A DNA stretch of 32,927 nucleotides from Methanobacteriota archaeon (GCA_018650285.1 JABIGF010000009.1:1-32927); one strand, 5' to 3'; positions 23,525 through 32,531 are shown, numbered from the stretch's first letter. The notes: a model not told the origin generated them from the letters alone. Made by a program: numbers and translations.

Positions 23525-26500
23525 TCAATCAAGATTGTGCTGGTCACGGTATTGTTGCCCGTAATGTACCCATTGTTGCATATCCCAACCCTCTGGAAGT
23601 CCTCCCGGAGGAAGTGGAGGTGCACCCGCTGGCAATGCCTCGGCTGGTGGTGGTGTTGGAGGCGCACCTGTTGGCACAGGAGTTACTTGCTGCTCAAAGA
23701 TATCAGCCGCCCCGCCATATGCGGAATTTGCAACTGTATCGGTTACTGGAAGAGGTGGCGAATCACTAGCCATTGCAGCAGGCATATCAGGCGCTGCCGG
23801 CATACTTCCATAGGTATCTTCTAACTGACGCTGATATCCTACCAAAGAAATGATTTCATCCTCTTCGCGATTTGTTGACATTACAACCTTCACTAACACG
23901 GCAATGAGCGCCACAACCACGATTCCGCCAAATATGAACGCCAAAATATTGGCGATTGACATTCCGTTCTCACCTGCTGCATCGCCACCAGTAGTAGATT
24001 CGCGAATAACCTTCACTTGAACAACAACTTCTGAAACATCATCGTCACCAGTTGCAATTACTGTGATATTGAAAATCATCTCATCATCAGGAAGATTGAG
24101 GAATTGAGTCTCGGTTAGAGAGAATTTAACAGCCGCAGACCTCTTCAAATCAGGGTCGAGAACGAATGAGGTGTCTTCAGTTCTCACACGTACTGATGCA
24201 AATTGTCTAGCATCACCTGCTTCTGCATCCAAGCTAATAAATTGAGAGTTACTTGGGTGGCGGTTGTGAATTGTCAAATTAGCATATATCCAGCCATCAT
24301 CATCCAACACCACCATCTCCCCAGCAGTCAATTCTATCCAACCTTGGGAACCGACTTGGAAAGTTGCCGTACCCCATGCACCAGTATTACCGCCTGACTG
24401 CATTGATTTAGCAGAAACTACAAGTTCCAAAAGTCCGTTTGTACCAACATCAAATGAGTACTCCACTGTCACATTGACTGATGCGCCTTGCGCCACAGAT
24501 GGAGGCGTTGTTGGATCATATTGTTGACTTGGAATAACTGCCGCGTTCATTCCTGCCGGCGTATCAAGTTCAATTTGGAATTCGTCGTAATCATTTCCAT
24601 TATTCGTCACTTCAAATGAAATTGTCTTTGAATCTTGCCCACCTTGGAAAGTTTGGCCGCTCATATCAACATCTTCAACATTGAGAAGATAAGTTGTTTC
24701 AACAATCAACTCAATTTGCGAAGTAACAAAAAATGTGGAGTCCGATTGAGATGTCGCCTTCAAATTCAGGAAATAAGTATCTGGCCTAATTCCGTATGGC
24801 ATCGGCATAACTACCATGATTGTACTGCTATCACCGTTACCACCAATTTCTTCAGTTTGTGGTTGGCTAACAGAGGCTCCAAGATGCCAATCAGCGGTTA
24901 AAGACAAATCAAAACGCTCGGGTGAATTACCATTGTTTGTCAACTCAAATTCAACAATTCGGGTATGCATATCCGCTTCAGCTGTAATCATAGTGTCAGA
25001 TGCGACAATTGTCAAATCATGCACTTGCGATGTCTCAATGGAAATCTTACGAGTCATCTGGGCTGTTGCAGGTGATTGCCCTGCTGCTTGGATGGTGACC
25101 TCGGTCAAACCTGGCCCTAATTCATCGGGCATAGTAAATTCGCACCAAACAAATGCAGATTGTCCCTTCTGCAATTGGATGAAAGTAATTTCACTTCCAT
25201 TTACATCAGCATCCAAGAAACGGTAATGTAGACTGTGCCAATCGCTACGATTAAAGAAAGCATTAAGATTCCAATAAGCCATCTGATTCCCTGTGTTTGT
25301 TAATTCAAACGGTACAATACCTACCTCGCCTGGAGCTAATGTAGCAGCGGCTGCAGATGAGCCGTAATAGGTCACATCAACTGAGTAAGAGGCATCCACA
25401 GAGAGGGGTATATTCAACTCCTCTTTTGGTAATCCTGTATAGTAGTCCAAGAGAGAAACATTCCAGTTTAACTGTTCCACATTTGCCCCTGGTGGAATTG
25501 TTAAATTGACCCAAAATTCTGTTGTCTCATTGTGTTCAAGAGGATTTAGTGGCACGCTAAAATCGTGGTCGTTAAGATTGTTTGAATCAATTCGAACTGG
25601 AGAAAATTGGTTCATCCATGTATCATTGTCAATATTGACACGGATTTCAATCGACTTTTCACGATATCCATTGTTTGTCATAAAGCAGTGTAGGGATGGC
25701 GGCATTGGGTCGGCTGGAATCACCACATATCCTGTTTCAGGATTGTCACAGGTAACATTGATTGTGTATTCGTTTACTTTCTCAATACCAAACAATGCAA
25801 ATTGATCTACATGGAATCCGGCTGATGAACCACTATTATCACTCATGAAATGGTAACTTAGACTGAAAACTGAGGTGCTAGTATTAGCCCCAATATCCCA
25901 AATAATTGGTGTCCAATCATCTGTTGCACCACTGATTCCTGCTTCAGTGAAATTCTTCTGAGCAATTACTGTCCCTGCTGAAGATGCTTCCAATGCAACT
26001 TCATCGCCCATACCCATTCCACCCCAAGCTTGAGTTGCTAATTGCATTGAGATGTATTCGCCACCTGTCAAAGAAACCTTACAAAATGGCGCCCCATAGG
26101 AGAATACTTCGTTGGCTGTTATCCCATATCCAAGTCCATGACCTGGATCTTCACAAGAGCCACCGGTAGGAATAAACCAGCCCCAAAGTAAGTGGTCGTT
26201 ACCATTACTGACATAATCTTGCCCAGGGACTGAATGGCGCCAATGACTAGTACCTGCATAGCCACCTGATGTATCATGTTGCCACGGCCCAGTACCATCC
26301 GGATTGTTAGTTCCCGCTTCATATCCTACTGCAGCAAATGTTGGAGAATTGTATGTTGCACCAGGGCAATCAGAAACACTATCCCCATCATTATCACCAC
26401 ATGCACCACTATCCATATTGGTGATGAAAACTGCAATAGGGACATTTTCTTGGCCTGCGTCATTTGACGTATCCCCTTCAGAAAGGCCACCATCTACAAC

Positions 26501-26944
26501 GCCCTTTACAATGTATCCACCAACTAATTCACCTGCTTCTGTCAATTGACTGTGAGCAGCATCAGCATTCCAAACGACTTCATGGTCAACTGATTGTCCA
26601 CCAGTCAAAGAGAGTGAAAAATTCCATTCAGCGACTTTTACACCAACTGGATGCCACACTTCGATGTAACCTGTAGCGCTAGAGGTTTGCAATGATGACC
26701 CAGCTTGTTTGAAGGTGACTCGAATTGGAAGTGTTTGAGAATTCAAATAATAGTCCTTCTGAGTACCATCTGGCTGGTCCCATTGTAGAGCGACAATTGA
26801 AGCATTACCAATCGTAATATCTTCAATGGCAAAATCAACCATTGTCTTGGGGCCAGCAGCCCCAACAGTGGCCGAAATAGGGGCCATTAATGTAGCAACT
26901 AACAGAAGGGCAAGAGTTAGGGATTTCAACCGGCTCATTCGCAT
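23525..26944 (-). CDS. Large secreted, membrane-anchored beta-domain protein
   Basis: A surface protein of 1139 residues from the chosen start. The N-terminus MRMSRLKSLTLALLLVATLM is a signal peptide. The long body has repeated beta-sandwich-like units: several blocks read like CARDB/NEW3 domains, with recurring phrases such as FELTNNGNSPERFDLSL, FEVTNNGNDYDEFQIEL and VPFELTNTGNQMAYWNLNAF. An Asp-rich calcium-type loop (DNDGDSVSD) occurs early. One transmembrane helix (ILAFIFGGIVVVALIAVLV) anchors a cytoplasmic tail of about 115 residues, Pro/Ala-rich and ending PEGWDMQQWVHYGQQYRDQH. An alternative ATG at 26989 adds 15 residues, but 26944 gives a better signal peptide. No enzyme motif was seen; adhesion or structural function is a guess. 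Confidence 0.8.
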   Translation of the reverse strand: MRMSRLKSLTLALLLVATLMAPISATVGAAGPKTMVDFAIEDITIGNASIVALQWDQPDGTQKDYYLNSQTLPIRVTFKQAGSSLQTSSATGYIEVWHPVGVKVAEWNFSLSLTGGQSVDHEVVWNADAAHSQLTEAGELVGGYIVKGVVDGGLSEGDTSNDAGQENVPIAVFITNMDSGACGDNDGDSVSDCPGATYNSPTFAAVGYEAGTNNPDGTGPWQHDTSGGYAGTSHWRHSVPGQDYVSNGNDHLLWGWFIPTGGSCEDPGHGLGYGITANEVFSYGAPFCKVSLTGGEYISMQLATQAWGGMGMGDEVALEASSAGTVIAQKNFTEAGISGATDDWTPIIWDIGANTSTSVFSLSYHFMSDNSGSSAGFHVDQFALFGIEKVNEYTINVTCDNPETGYVVIPADPMPPSLHCFMTNNGYREKSIEIRVNIDNDTWMNQFSPVRIDSNNLNDHDFSVPLNPLEHNETTEFWVNLTIPPGANVEQLNWNVSLLDYYTGLPKEELNIPLSVDASYSVDVTYYGSSAAAATLAPGEVGIVPFELTNTGNQMAYWNLNAFFNRSDWHSLHYRFLDADVNGSEITFIQLQKGQSAFVWCEFTMPDELGPGLTEVTIQAAGQSPATAQMTRKISIETSQVHDLTIVASDTMITAEADMHTRIVEFELTNNGNSPERFDLSLTADWHLGASVSQPQTEEIGGNGDSSTIMVVMPMPYGIRPDTYFLNLKATSQSDSTFFVTSQIELIVETTYLLNVEDVDMSGQTFQGGQDSKTISFEVTNNGNDYDEFQIELDTPAGMNAAVIPSQQYDPTTPPSVAQGASVNVTVEYSFDVGTNGLLELVVSAKSMQSGGNTGAWGTATFQVGSQGWIELTAGEMVVLDDDGWIYANLTIHNRHPSNSQFISLDAEAGDARQFASVRVRTEDTSFVLDPDLKRSAAVKFSLTETQFLNLPDDEMIFNITVIATGDDDVSEVVVQVKVIRESTTGGDAAGENGMSIANILAFIFGGIVVVALIAVLVKVVMSTNREEDEIISLVGYQRQLEDTYGSMPAAPDMPAAMASDSPPLPVTDTVANSAYGGAADIFEQQVTPVPTGAPPTPPPAEALPAGAPPLPPGGLPEGWDMQQWVHYGQQYRDQHNLD

Positions 26945-27120
26945 CAACAGTAGTCCCAACAGAATGGAGGTAAAAAGGTTGATTGGCATCTGTCTAAGAC
27001 AGATGTGCGAATTATCCCCTATTTCGGCGAAATCCCATAGGTCTAACGATTGCCGCTTTCAGTAAGAAAAAAGCGAAGATAATATGGCTTCAAACGAATG
27101 GCGAGGTGATTGTGTCGGGC
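26945..27120. promoter_or_regulatory. Divergent promoter region with two perfect palindromes
   Basis: This region separates the large surface protein (minus) from a membrane protein (plus). It holds CATCTGTC-TAA-GACAGATG (26987-27005), a perfect 8-3-8 inverted repeat, and ATTTCG-G-CGAAAT (27021-27033). A plus-strand TATA-like GATAATATGG lies at 27078-27087, and GAGGTGAT (27104-27111) is the ribosome binding site of the plus-strand gene. The palindromes suggest control of one or both genes. Confidence 0.5.
26987..27005. promoter_or_regulatory. Perfect 8-3-8 inverted repeat, possible operator
   Basis: CATCTGTC-TAA-GACAGATG is the longest perfect inverted repeat I found in the window. It overlaps the alternative ATG (26989) of the large surface protein and lies about 115 bases upstream of the divergent gene. 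Size and symmetry suit a dimeric regulator. Confidence 0.5.
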
Positions 27121-28272
27121 ATGAGGAGTACTCTTCTTGAGAGACTTTGGCTGACCATTATTGTCTGTGGGCAAGTCATTGTTGCACCTGCAATTGCTTT
27201 TTCAGCGACCTATTTCATTGATTTTGGTGGGGTCTTTGGAGAGCAACCACTTCTCAGAGTAGATTTGGTCCCTTGGATTCTCAGTGGGTCTCTAGGATAC
27301 GGCATTATTTCACTCGTTCTTGCGTTAGTTGTTGGCGGTTGGATGCCGGTATCGGTTGCAGAACGTGGCGGTTGGATGCCGGTATTAGGCGCAAGTCGCT
27401 TGATGAAAGATGCCGCAATGGTTGACCGCGCCCGAACTCATTTGATGACCTCTCCCTCAGGAAAAATGATGAAAATTGTCAACCGCGAAATGGTTGTCAG
27501 TAAAAGAGCACTACTAGAAGTTCATGGCGGCTTGCAAATGTTAGCAGCACCACTACAAATTCTCCTTGCAATCACTCCTCTTCTTGTCCTCAAATTTGTA
27601 CCATCAGATTGGCTTGTTCCAAACAGACTTCTAGAACTAGCGATGATAGGCTACATAGCATCACTAGCAGTCATCCTCCGTACATTTCCAAATTACGCAA
27701 TAAGATACGTAGGATTCGCATCAAGAGTCAGAAGGTTTCTAGTAAATGTGACTAAAATAAATTGGATGTTCCCTGTTCTCATTCTCTGGCTAGTTGGCAG
27801 AATTATTGTCGGATTCGCCTTTGACATCATTCAACCTGATGTCACTCAATGGCAACAAATCGCTCTTGAAAAGAGCATTATCGAAGCTTTCCTCCCTGAA
27901 CAACTCAACGTAGAGGTACCTGAAACATCTTTTCTTGACATGCTTGTCGCTCTTGCAGTTTTACCCCTTGCAACATTTACCACAATGGCAGTACTTGGTG
28001 GCGGACGACACGACCTACCTGATTGGTTAGTCAATAGCGAAGCCCAGTGGGAAGACCTTGGCAATAATGAACCTCAACTTCTCTTAGGCGACGGGACTGA
28101 AACTGAGGACTCCTCTGATGGAGAAAATGCCGATAATAACGATGAAGATACTGAAATAATTGGAGAGGAAAATGGCGGCTCTATCATTAAAGGAAATAAG
28201 GTTGACATGTTGGCTGCACTAGCAAAAGCAAAAGAATCATCTGACTCTGTATTTATCGAAGATGACGATTAA
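27121..28272 (+). CDS. Polytopic membrane protein of unknown function with acidic C-terminal tail
   Basis: I do not recognise the family. The 383 residues show about six hydrophobic segments (roughly 9-32, 49-73, 138-160, 168-188, 213-235, 268-290). The loop after the second contains GGWMPV twice (GGWMPVSVAERGGWMPV), from an in-frame duplication. A basic soluble loop (about 90-130) follows. The last 70 residues are rich in D, E and N and end ESSDSVFIEDDD, so they probably lie in the cytoplasm. ATG 27121 is chosen because GAGGTGAT lies 10 bases upstream; GTG codons at 27106 and 27112 are within or too close to it. Its stop shares TTAA with the stop of the convergent gene. Confidence 0.75.
   Translation: MRSTLLERLWLTIIVCGQVIVAPAIAFSATYFIDFGGVFGEQPLLRVDLVPWILSGSLGYGIISLVLALVVGGWMPVSVAERGGWMPVLGASRLMKDAAMVDRARTHLMTSPSGKMMKIVNREMVVSKRALLEVHGGLQMLAAPLQILLAITPLLVLKFVPSDWLVPNRLLELAMIGYIASLAVILRTFPNYAIRYVGFASRVRRFLVNVTKINWMFPVLILWLVGRIIVGFAFDIIQPDVTQWQQIALEKSIIEAFLPEQLNVEVPETSFLDMLVALAVLPLATFTTMAVLGGGRHDLPDWLVNSEAQWEDLGNNEPQLLLGDGTETEDSSDGENADNNDEDTEIIGEENGGSIIKGNKVDMLAALAKAKESSDSVFIEDDD
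27334..27385 (+). repeat. In-frame 19-bp direct repeat with 33-bp period
   Basis: GGCGGTTGGATGCCGGTAT occurs at 27334-27352 and again at 27367-27385. The 33-bp period equals 11 codons, so this is a small in-frame duplication that repeats GGWMPV at the end of the second membrane segment. Confidence 0.9.
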
Positions 28273-28847
28273 TCTTCAGACTCAGTAGTAACAATTGGGT
28301 GGCCATCAAGCATCAATAGACGGATTTTTCCCACCAAACCATCACTTCTCCTACGCCCTAAGTCTGGTCTTGATTTAGAAAGGTGAGTTTTCCTACAATT
28401 ACTACAACGAACTGCTGTAACTTCCCACACAATATCAGGGCCTGAGCAGCAACTAGATTCCTCTACCCGCAACTCATTAAGTTCGTGGATCAACTCATAC
28501 GGATAAGGTGTATTTGGGATTGAAAGACCATCACTTGGCATTAGCCGAGAAAGAATTGACCAGCCCCCTCCAATGAACAAACCAAATGCTATTGGAGCCG
28601 CAAAAGTTGAAAGAATTAGATACCCGAATGCAAGGGGTAACAATGCAAATAAGAATGAAAGGTTCCAAATTGTTCGCAATACCAACATCTGTGAAAGTAG
28701 TTGTTCATCAACGGGTTGAGGATTAGGGAACGGAGCAAGATTATTTTGCAGGGCTGTCAATCTTGGTAATACAATAAGTGGCGTCCTTGCTAAAATAATG
28801 GCAAAAACAAAGCCACCAAAAAATTGGAGTACGCTATCTAACATCAT
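28269..28847 (-). CDS. Small membrane protein with zinc-ribbon-like tail, unknown function
   Basis: Not recognised as a named family. The 192 residues have about three hydrophobic segments (roughly 5-28, 56-78, 80-100) and a soluble C-terminal half. That half has two cysteine pairs, C133-C134 and C148/C151 (RCSNCRK), which could form a zinc site. A basic stretch (KSRPDLGRRRSDGLVGK) follows and the end is acidic. GAGGTGGA lies before the ATG pair at 28847/28844; either may be used. It ends on the convergent gene's stop codon and lies 6 bases downstream of the aminotransferase, so those two are probably co-transcribed. That neighbour does not explain its function. Confidence 0.7.
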   Translation of the reverse strand: MMLDSVLQFFGGFVFAIILARTPLIVLPRLTALQNNLAPFPNPQPVDEQLLSQMLVLRTIWNLSFLFALLPLAFGYLILSTFAAPIAFGLFIGGGWSILSRLMPSDGLSIPNTPYPYELIHELNELRVEESSCCSGPDIVWEVTAVRCSNCRKTHLSKSRPDLGRRRSDGLVGKIRLLMLDGHPIVTTESED

Positions 28848-28853
28848 TCCACC

Positions 28854-30029
28854 TCAAAAATCAGCAGGTTGAGTCGGTGGCGGCGAATCCTTGATTCGTT
28901 CCACAACAGATTCAACAATATCCATAGCTGCGGCTATTTTTTCCATTCCAAGTGTGTATGCAAAGCGTAGATGGCCTTCTCCAGCATCACCAAATGCTGA
29001 ACCAGGCGAACAAACTACGCCCTCTTTGAGAATCTCTAGAGCGACATCAACACTTGTCCATCCGGGAAGGTCAAATTTAGGAAATACATAGAAGGCACCT
29101 TCTGGCACATGGCAAGAAATACTAGGCATTGCATTCAATCGCGTGCAAATTAAGTCTCTTCGCTGCCAAAATGCATCTCGCATTTCACTGGGATAATAAT
29201 TTGCTTTCTGTATTGCCGCTAACACACCATACTGCATTGCATCAGTTGAACAAGCAGTAATGTAATACTGCATCTTCTTTATTTGGGTCATGATTTCTAG
29301 GTTTGAAGATACAATATAGCCAATCCTCCAACCAGTCATTGCGAATGTCTTAGAAAATGATTGAATCATCAATACATTGTCATAACCAGCACCCAAAAAT
29401 GATACATGTGACTGGTTGTAAATAATTCGGTCATATACCTCATCGGTAATTATCCAAAGATCGTGGCGACGAGCAAAATCAAGTAACTCATCCCTCTGCT
29501 CATTTGTTATTGTAGCACCAGTGGGGTTACTCGGAAAGTTGTAAATAATCGCCTTCGTATTCTCATCAACCAATTCCTCAAGTGATTCGATTGTCGGAAC
29601 AAACTCATTTTCAAATGTACAAGGATAGAATCGCGGTTCAGCGCCTGTTATTGTCGCATGGGGCCCATAAAGGGGGAAGCAGGGGTCTGGAATCATTATG
29701 TTATCACCCGAATTCAAAAAGCATAAACAAGCGTTGAGTACAGCATTTGTACCTGACATCGTAACACATACATTATCTTCATTAAGGCCACTTTCTAAGT
29801 CAGACCAAAACGCGGCAATTTCTGCACGTAATTCTGGAAGTCCTGCTGTTGTAGTGTATTTGTTATGCCCCTCTTTCATAGCATCATAGAATGCTTCGAT
29901 TGCGACTTCGGGTGGTTGAAAATCTGGCTCGCCTAAGCCAAGATGAATTGCTTCCTTCCCTGCAAGGTCAAACATCTTGCGAACGCCGGTTGGTTTGATG
30001 GCATTTGCTCGGTCGCTGAACTCTGCCAT
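28854..30029 (-). CDS. Class I/II aminotransferase (aspartate aminotransferase family)
   Basis: A PLP-dependent fold type I aminotransferase of 391 residues. The PLP lysine is K227 in SFSKTFAMTGWRIGY; N168 (SNPTG), D196 and Y199 (TDEVYD) complete the cofactor site, and a C-terminal Arg (LRFAYT) fits the substrate carboxylate-binding residue. The N-terminal substrate-site segment is LGLGEPDFQPP. It resembles archaeal aspartate/aromatic aminotransferases of the subgroup I-gamma type. The exact amino acid and oxoacid cannot be told from sequence. I start at MAEFSDRANAI (30029), with GGGTCGG upstream, rather than 12 residues earlier. It lies downstream of the protease on the same strand? No: the protease gene ends at 30098 just upstream, so co-transcription is possible. 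Confidence 0.92.
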   Translation of the reverse strand: MAEFSDRANAIKPTGVRKMFDLAGKEAIHLGLGEPDFQPPEVAIEAFYDAMKEGHNKYTTTAGLPELRAEIAAFWSDLESGLNEDNVCVTMSGTNAVLNACLCFLNSGDNIMIPDPCFPLYGPHATITGAEPRFYPCTFENEFVPTIESLEELVDENTKAIIYNFPSNPTGATITNEQRDELLDFARRHDLWIITDEVYDRIIYNQSHVSFLGAGYDNVLMIQSFSKTFAMTGWRIGYIVSSNLEIMTQIKKMQYYITACSTDAMQYGVLAAIQKANYYPSEMRDAFWQRRDLICTRLNAMPSISCHVPEGAFYVFPKFDLPGWTSVDVALEILKEGVVCSPGSAFGDAGEGHLRFAYTLGMEKIAAAMDIVESVVERIKDSPPPTQPADF

Positions 30030-30097
30030 ATTCAAGCCGACCCTTATCGAACCTATCAAACTCATGCATTGAATGAACTAATATTGAAAATGCAACA

Positions 30098-32335
30098 TCA
30101 AATATGACGAAGTCTTTCAATTAATTCCGACTTATTACCACTCTTTTTGAGACCTTTCTCTTCTAGCATTTGTTTCAATTCGGCAACACTGCATAATTCT
30201 AAGTCGGAAATTTCTGATTCTTGGTTGTTCACTAATTCTGCATCTAATACAGAACCGCCACTCTTACCAAGTGAAGGAGAGTCTGTAGACAAGTGCTCGC
30301 TAACACGGTGCATTCTCCAGCCAAGAACAGCCGCTAACAACATCACTACTAATGCCAATCCAACGGCATAGAGAACAAAACCACCAGATGATGCATTAGC
30401 ACCTGCACCTGTCCCTTGGACATTTACAATACTTGGAAGCGATGTCATCTCACCAGAAACAGCTCGGATTTCAACGGACTGATTGCCTGCTGACAACTTG
30501 TCTGCATCGAGGGTGATATTCCAAGTAAATGGGGTGCCGGCAGGGATTTCTTCGATGGCTACATCGTATGCCACTTCATGCCAATCGCCGCCTGCTACTC
30601 TAAATTCCACACGGTCAATTACACCTTGCTGGCCCCAAGAGTGGCCTGCAATTCTTGCTGTTGAACCACTAACATTGTATTCTAGAATGTGATTTTGGAT
30701 ATATGGGTCAATAGATGCTGATTGGCTAGTTACATTGAGATGTTGTGCTAATTTTACCGCTTCGTAAGCGTCAACCATTCCGTATCCGAAATCTCGATTC
30801 CAATACGGGTCAACATCTGGTGCAGATGCAGGACCTCTGCGCTCTGCAGTCTGCTTGAGAACTTCCTTGATTTGTAATGGGTCAAGGTCTGGGTTAGCCT
30901 CAATCACTAAGGCAATCACTCCTGATACAGAAGGAGTTGCATAAGATGTACCTGAACCGCGCCCAGTGTAGGTGTTTTGAGAAGCGTCACTGAAAAGATT
31001 GTTGCAACTACCAGATGTCACACATCCTTCTGCTTGAATGATGTTTGTTCCAGGCGCACTAATTTCAGGCTTCAATTCATTGTATGGGTTGCTGTCACCA
31101 TTATCACGACGAGGGCCGCGACTTGAGTAACCTGCAACAGTATCATCACCACGTTGGATAGTATTGATATCATCAGTAGCACCAACTGTAACTGAAAGAC
31201 TAGAAGAGCCCATACCTGACAAACCATCATTGTCTGGACCATCATTTCCAGCCGCAACACTTGGAGTGATCCCTACCTCAACTGCTTCGTTGAGGATGCG
31301 ACTGTGCATATCTTCACCATCAGAGCCGCCACCTTCGTGGCTAGTAATTCCCCAAGATAGCGAAATGATGTCAATTCCAAAATCTTGCTCATCAGCACCT
31401 TGCCACGCAGTATCGCGATTATCAATTATCCATTGTACACCATTCATTGCAGATTCATAGAATTCCTGTTCTAAGAAATAATTCTCAAATGGACCTGCAC
31501 CAGCATCGGTTCCAATGCGCACATCAACAAGTTTTGCATCTGGTGCGGCACCGGTGAAATTAGACTGGCTTCCATCTGCTTCCAAACCAGTTGCAGACGC
31601 CATACCCATGCATGCGGTGCCGTGTTGATTGCCATCATCTGGATTGAAAGTACCATCTGTTTCGCGCCCGCCCGCGAGGAGGCAGGTTGGGTCTGTGTGC
31701 AAATAACACACAGCATCATACCCTGCAACGAACTTACCAACCAATCCTGGATGCTCTTCATCAACACCAGTATCAGTGAGGGCAATATTTACTCCTTCAC
31801 CAGTAACTCCCAAATCCCATGCGCCAACTGGATAAAAAGATGAATTGCGTGCTTTTACTGCCGGTGTTTGAATATCACCATAGAAGGTAAGAATGCCGTA
31901 CCTCTCTACCATTACTACGCCATCAAGTTGTGCCAATGCCCAAACATCAGAAGCATTTACTGTACCAATAAGCAAGGCATCAACCGAATGTAATAGTTGG
32001 TTTACAGTGTGCCCTAGTGCCTGAACCTTTGCTTCATCCTCAATAGTTGGCGTGTGGTCGTATGAAAGACCCACATTAACTGGACCAACAGCAGTTTCAA
32101 GGGAATCGTGTATGCGATTCCGATTTGAGTCAAGAGTTGTGTATTCCCACCACGGCAATTCTCCAAACATTGGCATCGCTGTTTGAGTAGGTATTTCCGA
32201 GGTCTGATCTGTTGTGAGAATCTGAGCCGGATAACTGGTCTCAAGAGGGGATTGGCCAGCCGGTTGAATTGAGCCAATAAGGGGTAAAACCATCACCAAT
32301 ACGAGAAGGTATGCGCACGGGCGTGTTCGATTCAC
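30098..32335 (-). CDS. Subtilisin-family (S8) secreted protease with membrane anchor and SAP-like tail
   Basis: A 745-residue exported serine protease. A signal peptide (AYLLVLVMVLPLIGS) is followed by a propeptide-like region to about 150. The catalytic triad is intact: D188 (ALTDTGVDEEHPG), H238 (NQHGTACMGMASATG) and S464 (GTSYATPSVSG), with oxyanion N364 (AAGND). A beta-rich domain (about 540-635) precedes one transmembrane helix (about 652-674). The remaining 70 residues should be cytoplasmic and end in a SAP-like motif (VAELKQMLEEKGLKKSGNKS, then ELIERLRHI). The start is GTG 32335; no ATG in frame precedes the signal peptide. It probably degrades extracellular protein while tethered to the cell. 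The aminotransferase follows on the same strand after 68 bases. Confidence 0.93.
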   Translation of the reverse strand: MNRTRPCAYLLVLVMVLPLIGSIQPAGQSPLETSYPAQILTTDQTSEIPTQTAMPMFGELPWWEYTTLDSNRNRIHDSLETAVGPVNVGLSYDHTPTIEDEAKVQALGHTVNQLLHSVDALLIGTVNASDVWALAQLDGVVMVERYGILTFYGDIQTPAVKARNSSFYPVGAWDLGVTGEGVNIALTDTGVDEEHPGLVGKFVAGYDAVCYLHTDPTCLLAGGRETDGTFNPDDGNQHGTACMGMASATGLEADGSQSNFTGAAPDAKLVDVRIGTDAGAGPFENYFLEQEFYESAMNGVQWIIDNRDTAWQGADEQDFGIDIISLSWGITSHEGGGSDGEDMHSRILNEAVEVGITPSVAAGNDGPDNDGLSGMGSSSLSVTVGATDDINTIQRGDDTVAGYSSRGPRRDNGDSNPYNELKPEISAPGTNIIQAEGCVTSGSCNNLFSDASQNTYTGRGSGTSYATPSVSGVIALVIEANPDLDPLQIKEVLKQTAERRGPASAPDVDPYWNRDFGYGMVDAYEAVKLAQHLNVTSQSASIDPYIQNHILEYNVSGSTARIAGHSWGQQGVIDRVEFRVAGGDWHEVAYDVAIEEIPAGTPFTWNITLDADKLSAGNQSVEIRAVSGEMTSLPSIVNVQGTGAGANASSGGFVLYAVGLALVVMLLAAVLGWRMHRVSEHLSTDSPSLGKSGGSVLDAELVNNQESEISDLELCSVAELKQMLEEKGLKKSGNKSELIERLRHI
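30101..30190 (-). other. SAP-like motif in the cytoplasmic tail of the protease
   Basis: Residues 716-745 follow the pattern xVAELKxxLxExGLxxSGxKxxLIxRL, nearly the same as the eL32 N-terminus (6369-6461). SAP motifs are usually nucleic-acid-binding; a role at the membrane here would be unusual. Confidence 0.6.
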
Positions 32336-32531
32336 AGTCGGTCCGACACAGGAAGTGCATGAAAACCCCCCGATGCCAAGATTACAAATAAATCAAAATT
32401 AATCGACAAAATTTCTAATCATTATTGTTAGATTTTTTAGGGGGAATATTTGATATGGATTACATTATGTGGTTGAAATGAGTCAATGCCATGATTAGGC
32501 AATTGTTGTTTGAAATTTAGGTTGTTTTGAT
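32336..32531. promoter_or_regulatory. Divergent region between protease and beta-helix protein genes
   Basis: An AT-rich intergenic stretch with promoter-like sequence in both directions. GTCGG-T-CCGAC (32337-32347), a perfect short inverted repeat, abuts the GTG start of the protease. TTTATTTG near 32384-32391 (minus strand) and GAATATTTGATATGG near 32445-32459 (plus strand) are possible TATA-like elements. No gene is evident. Confidence 0.4.

Noticed and set aside
23428-23667. Open frame upstream of the thermosome on the minus strand
   Set aside because: It mostly overlaps the tail of the large surface protein in another frame and has a low-complexity, family-less product.
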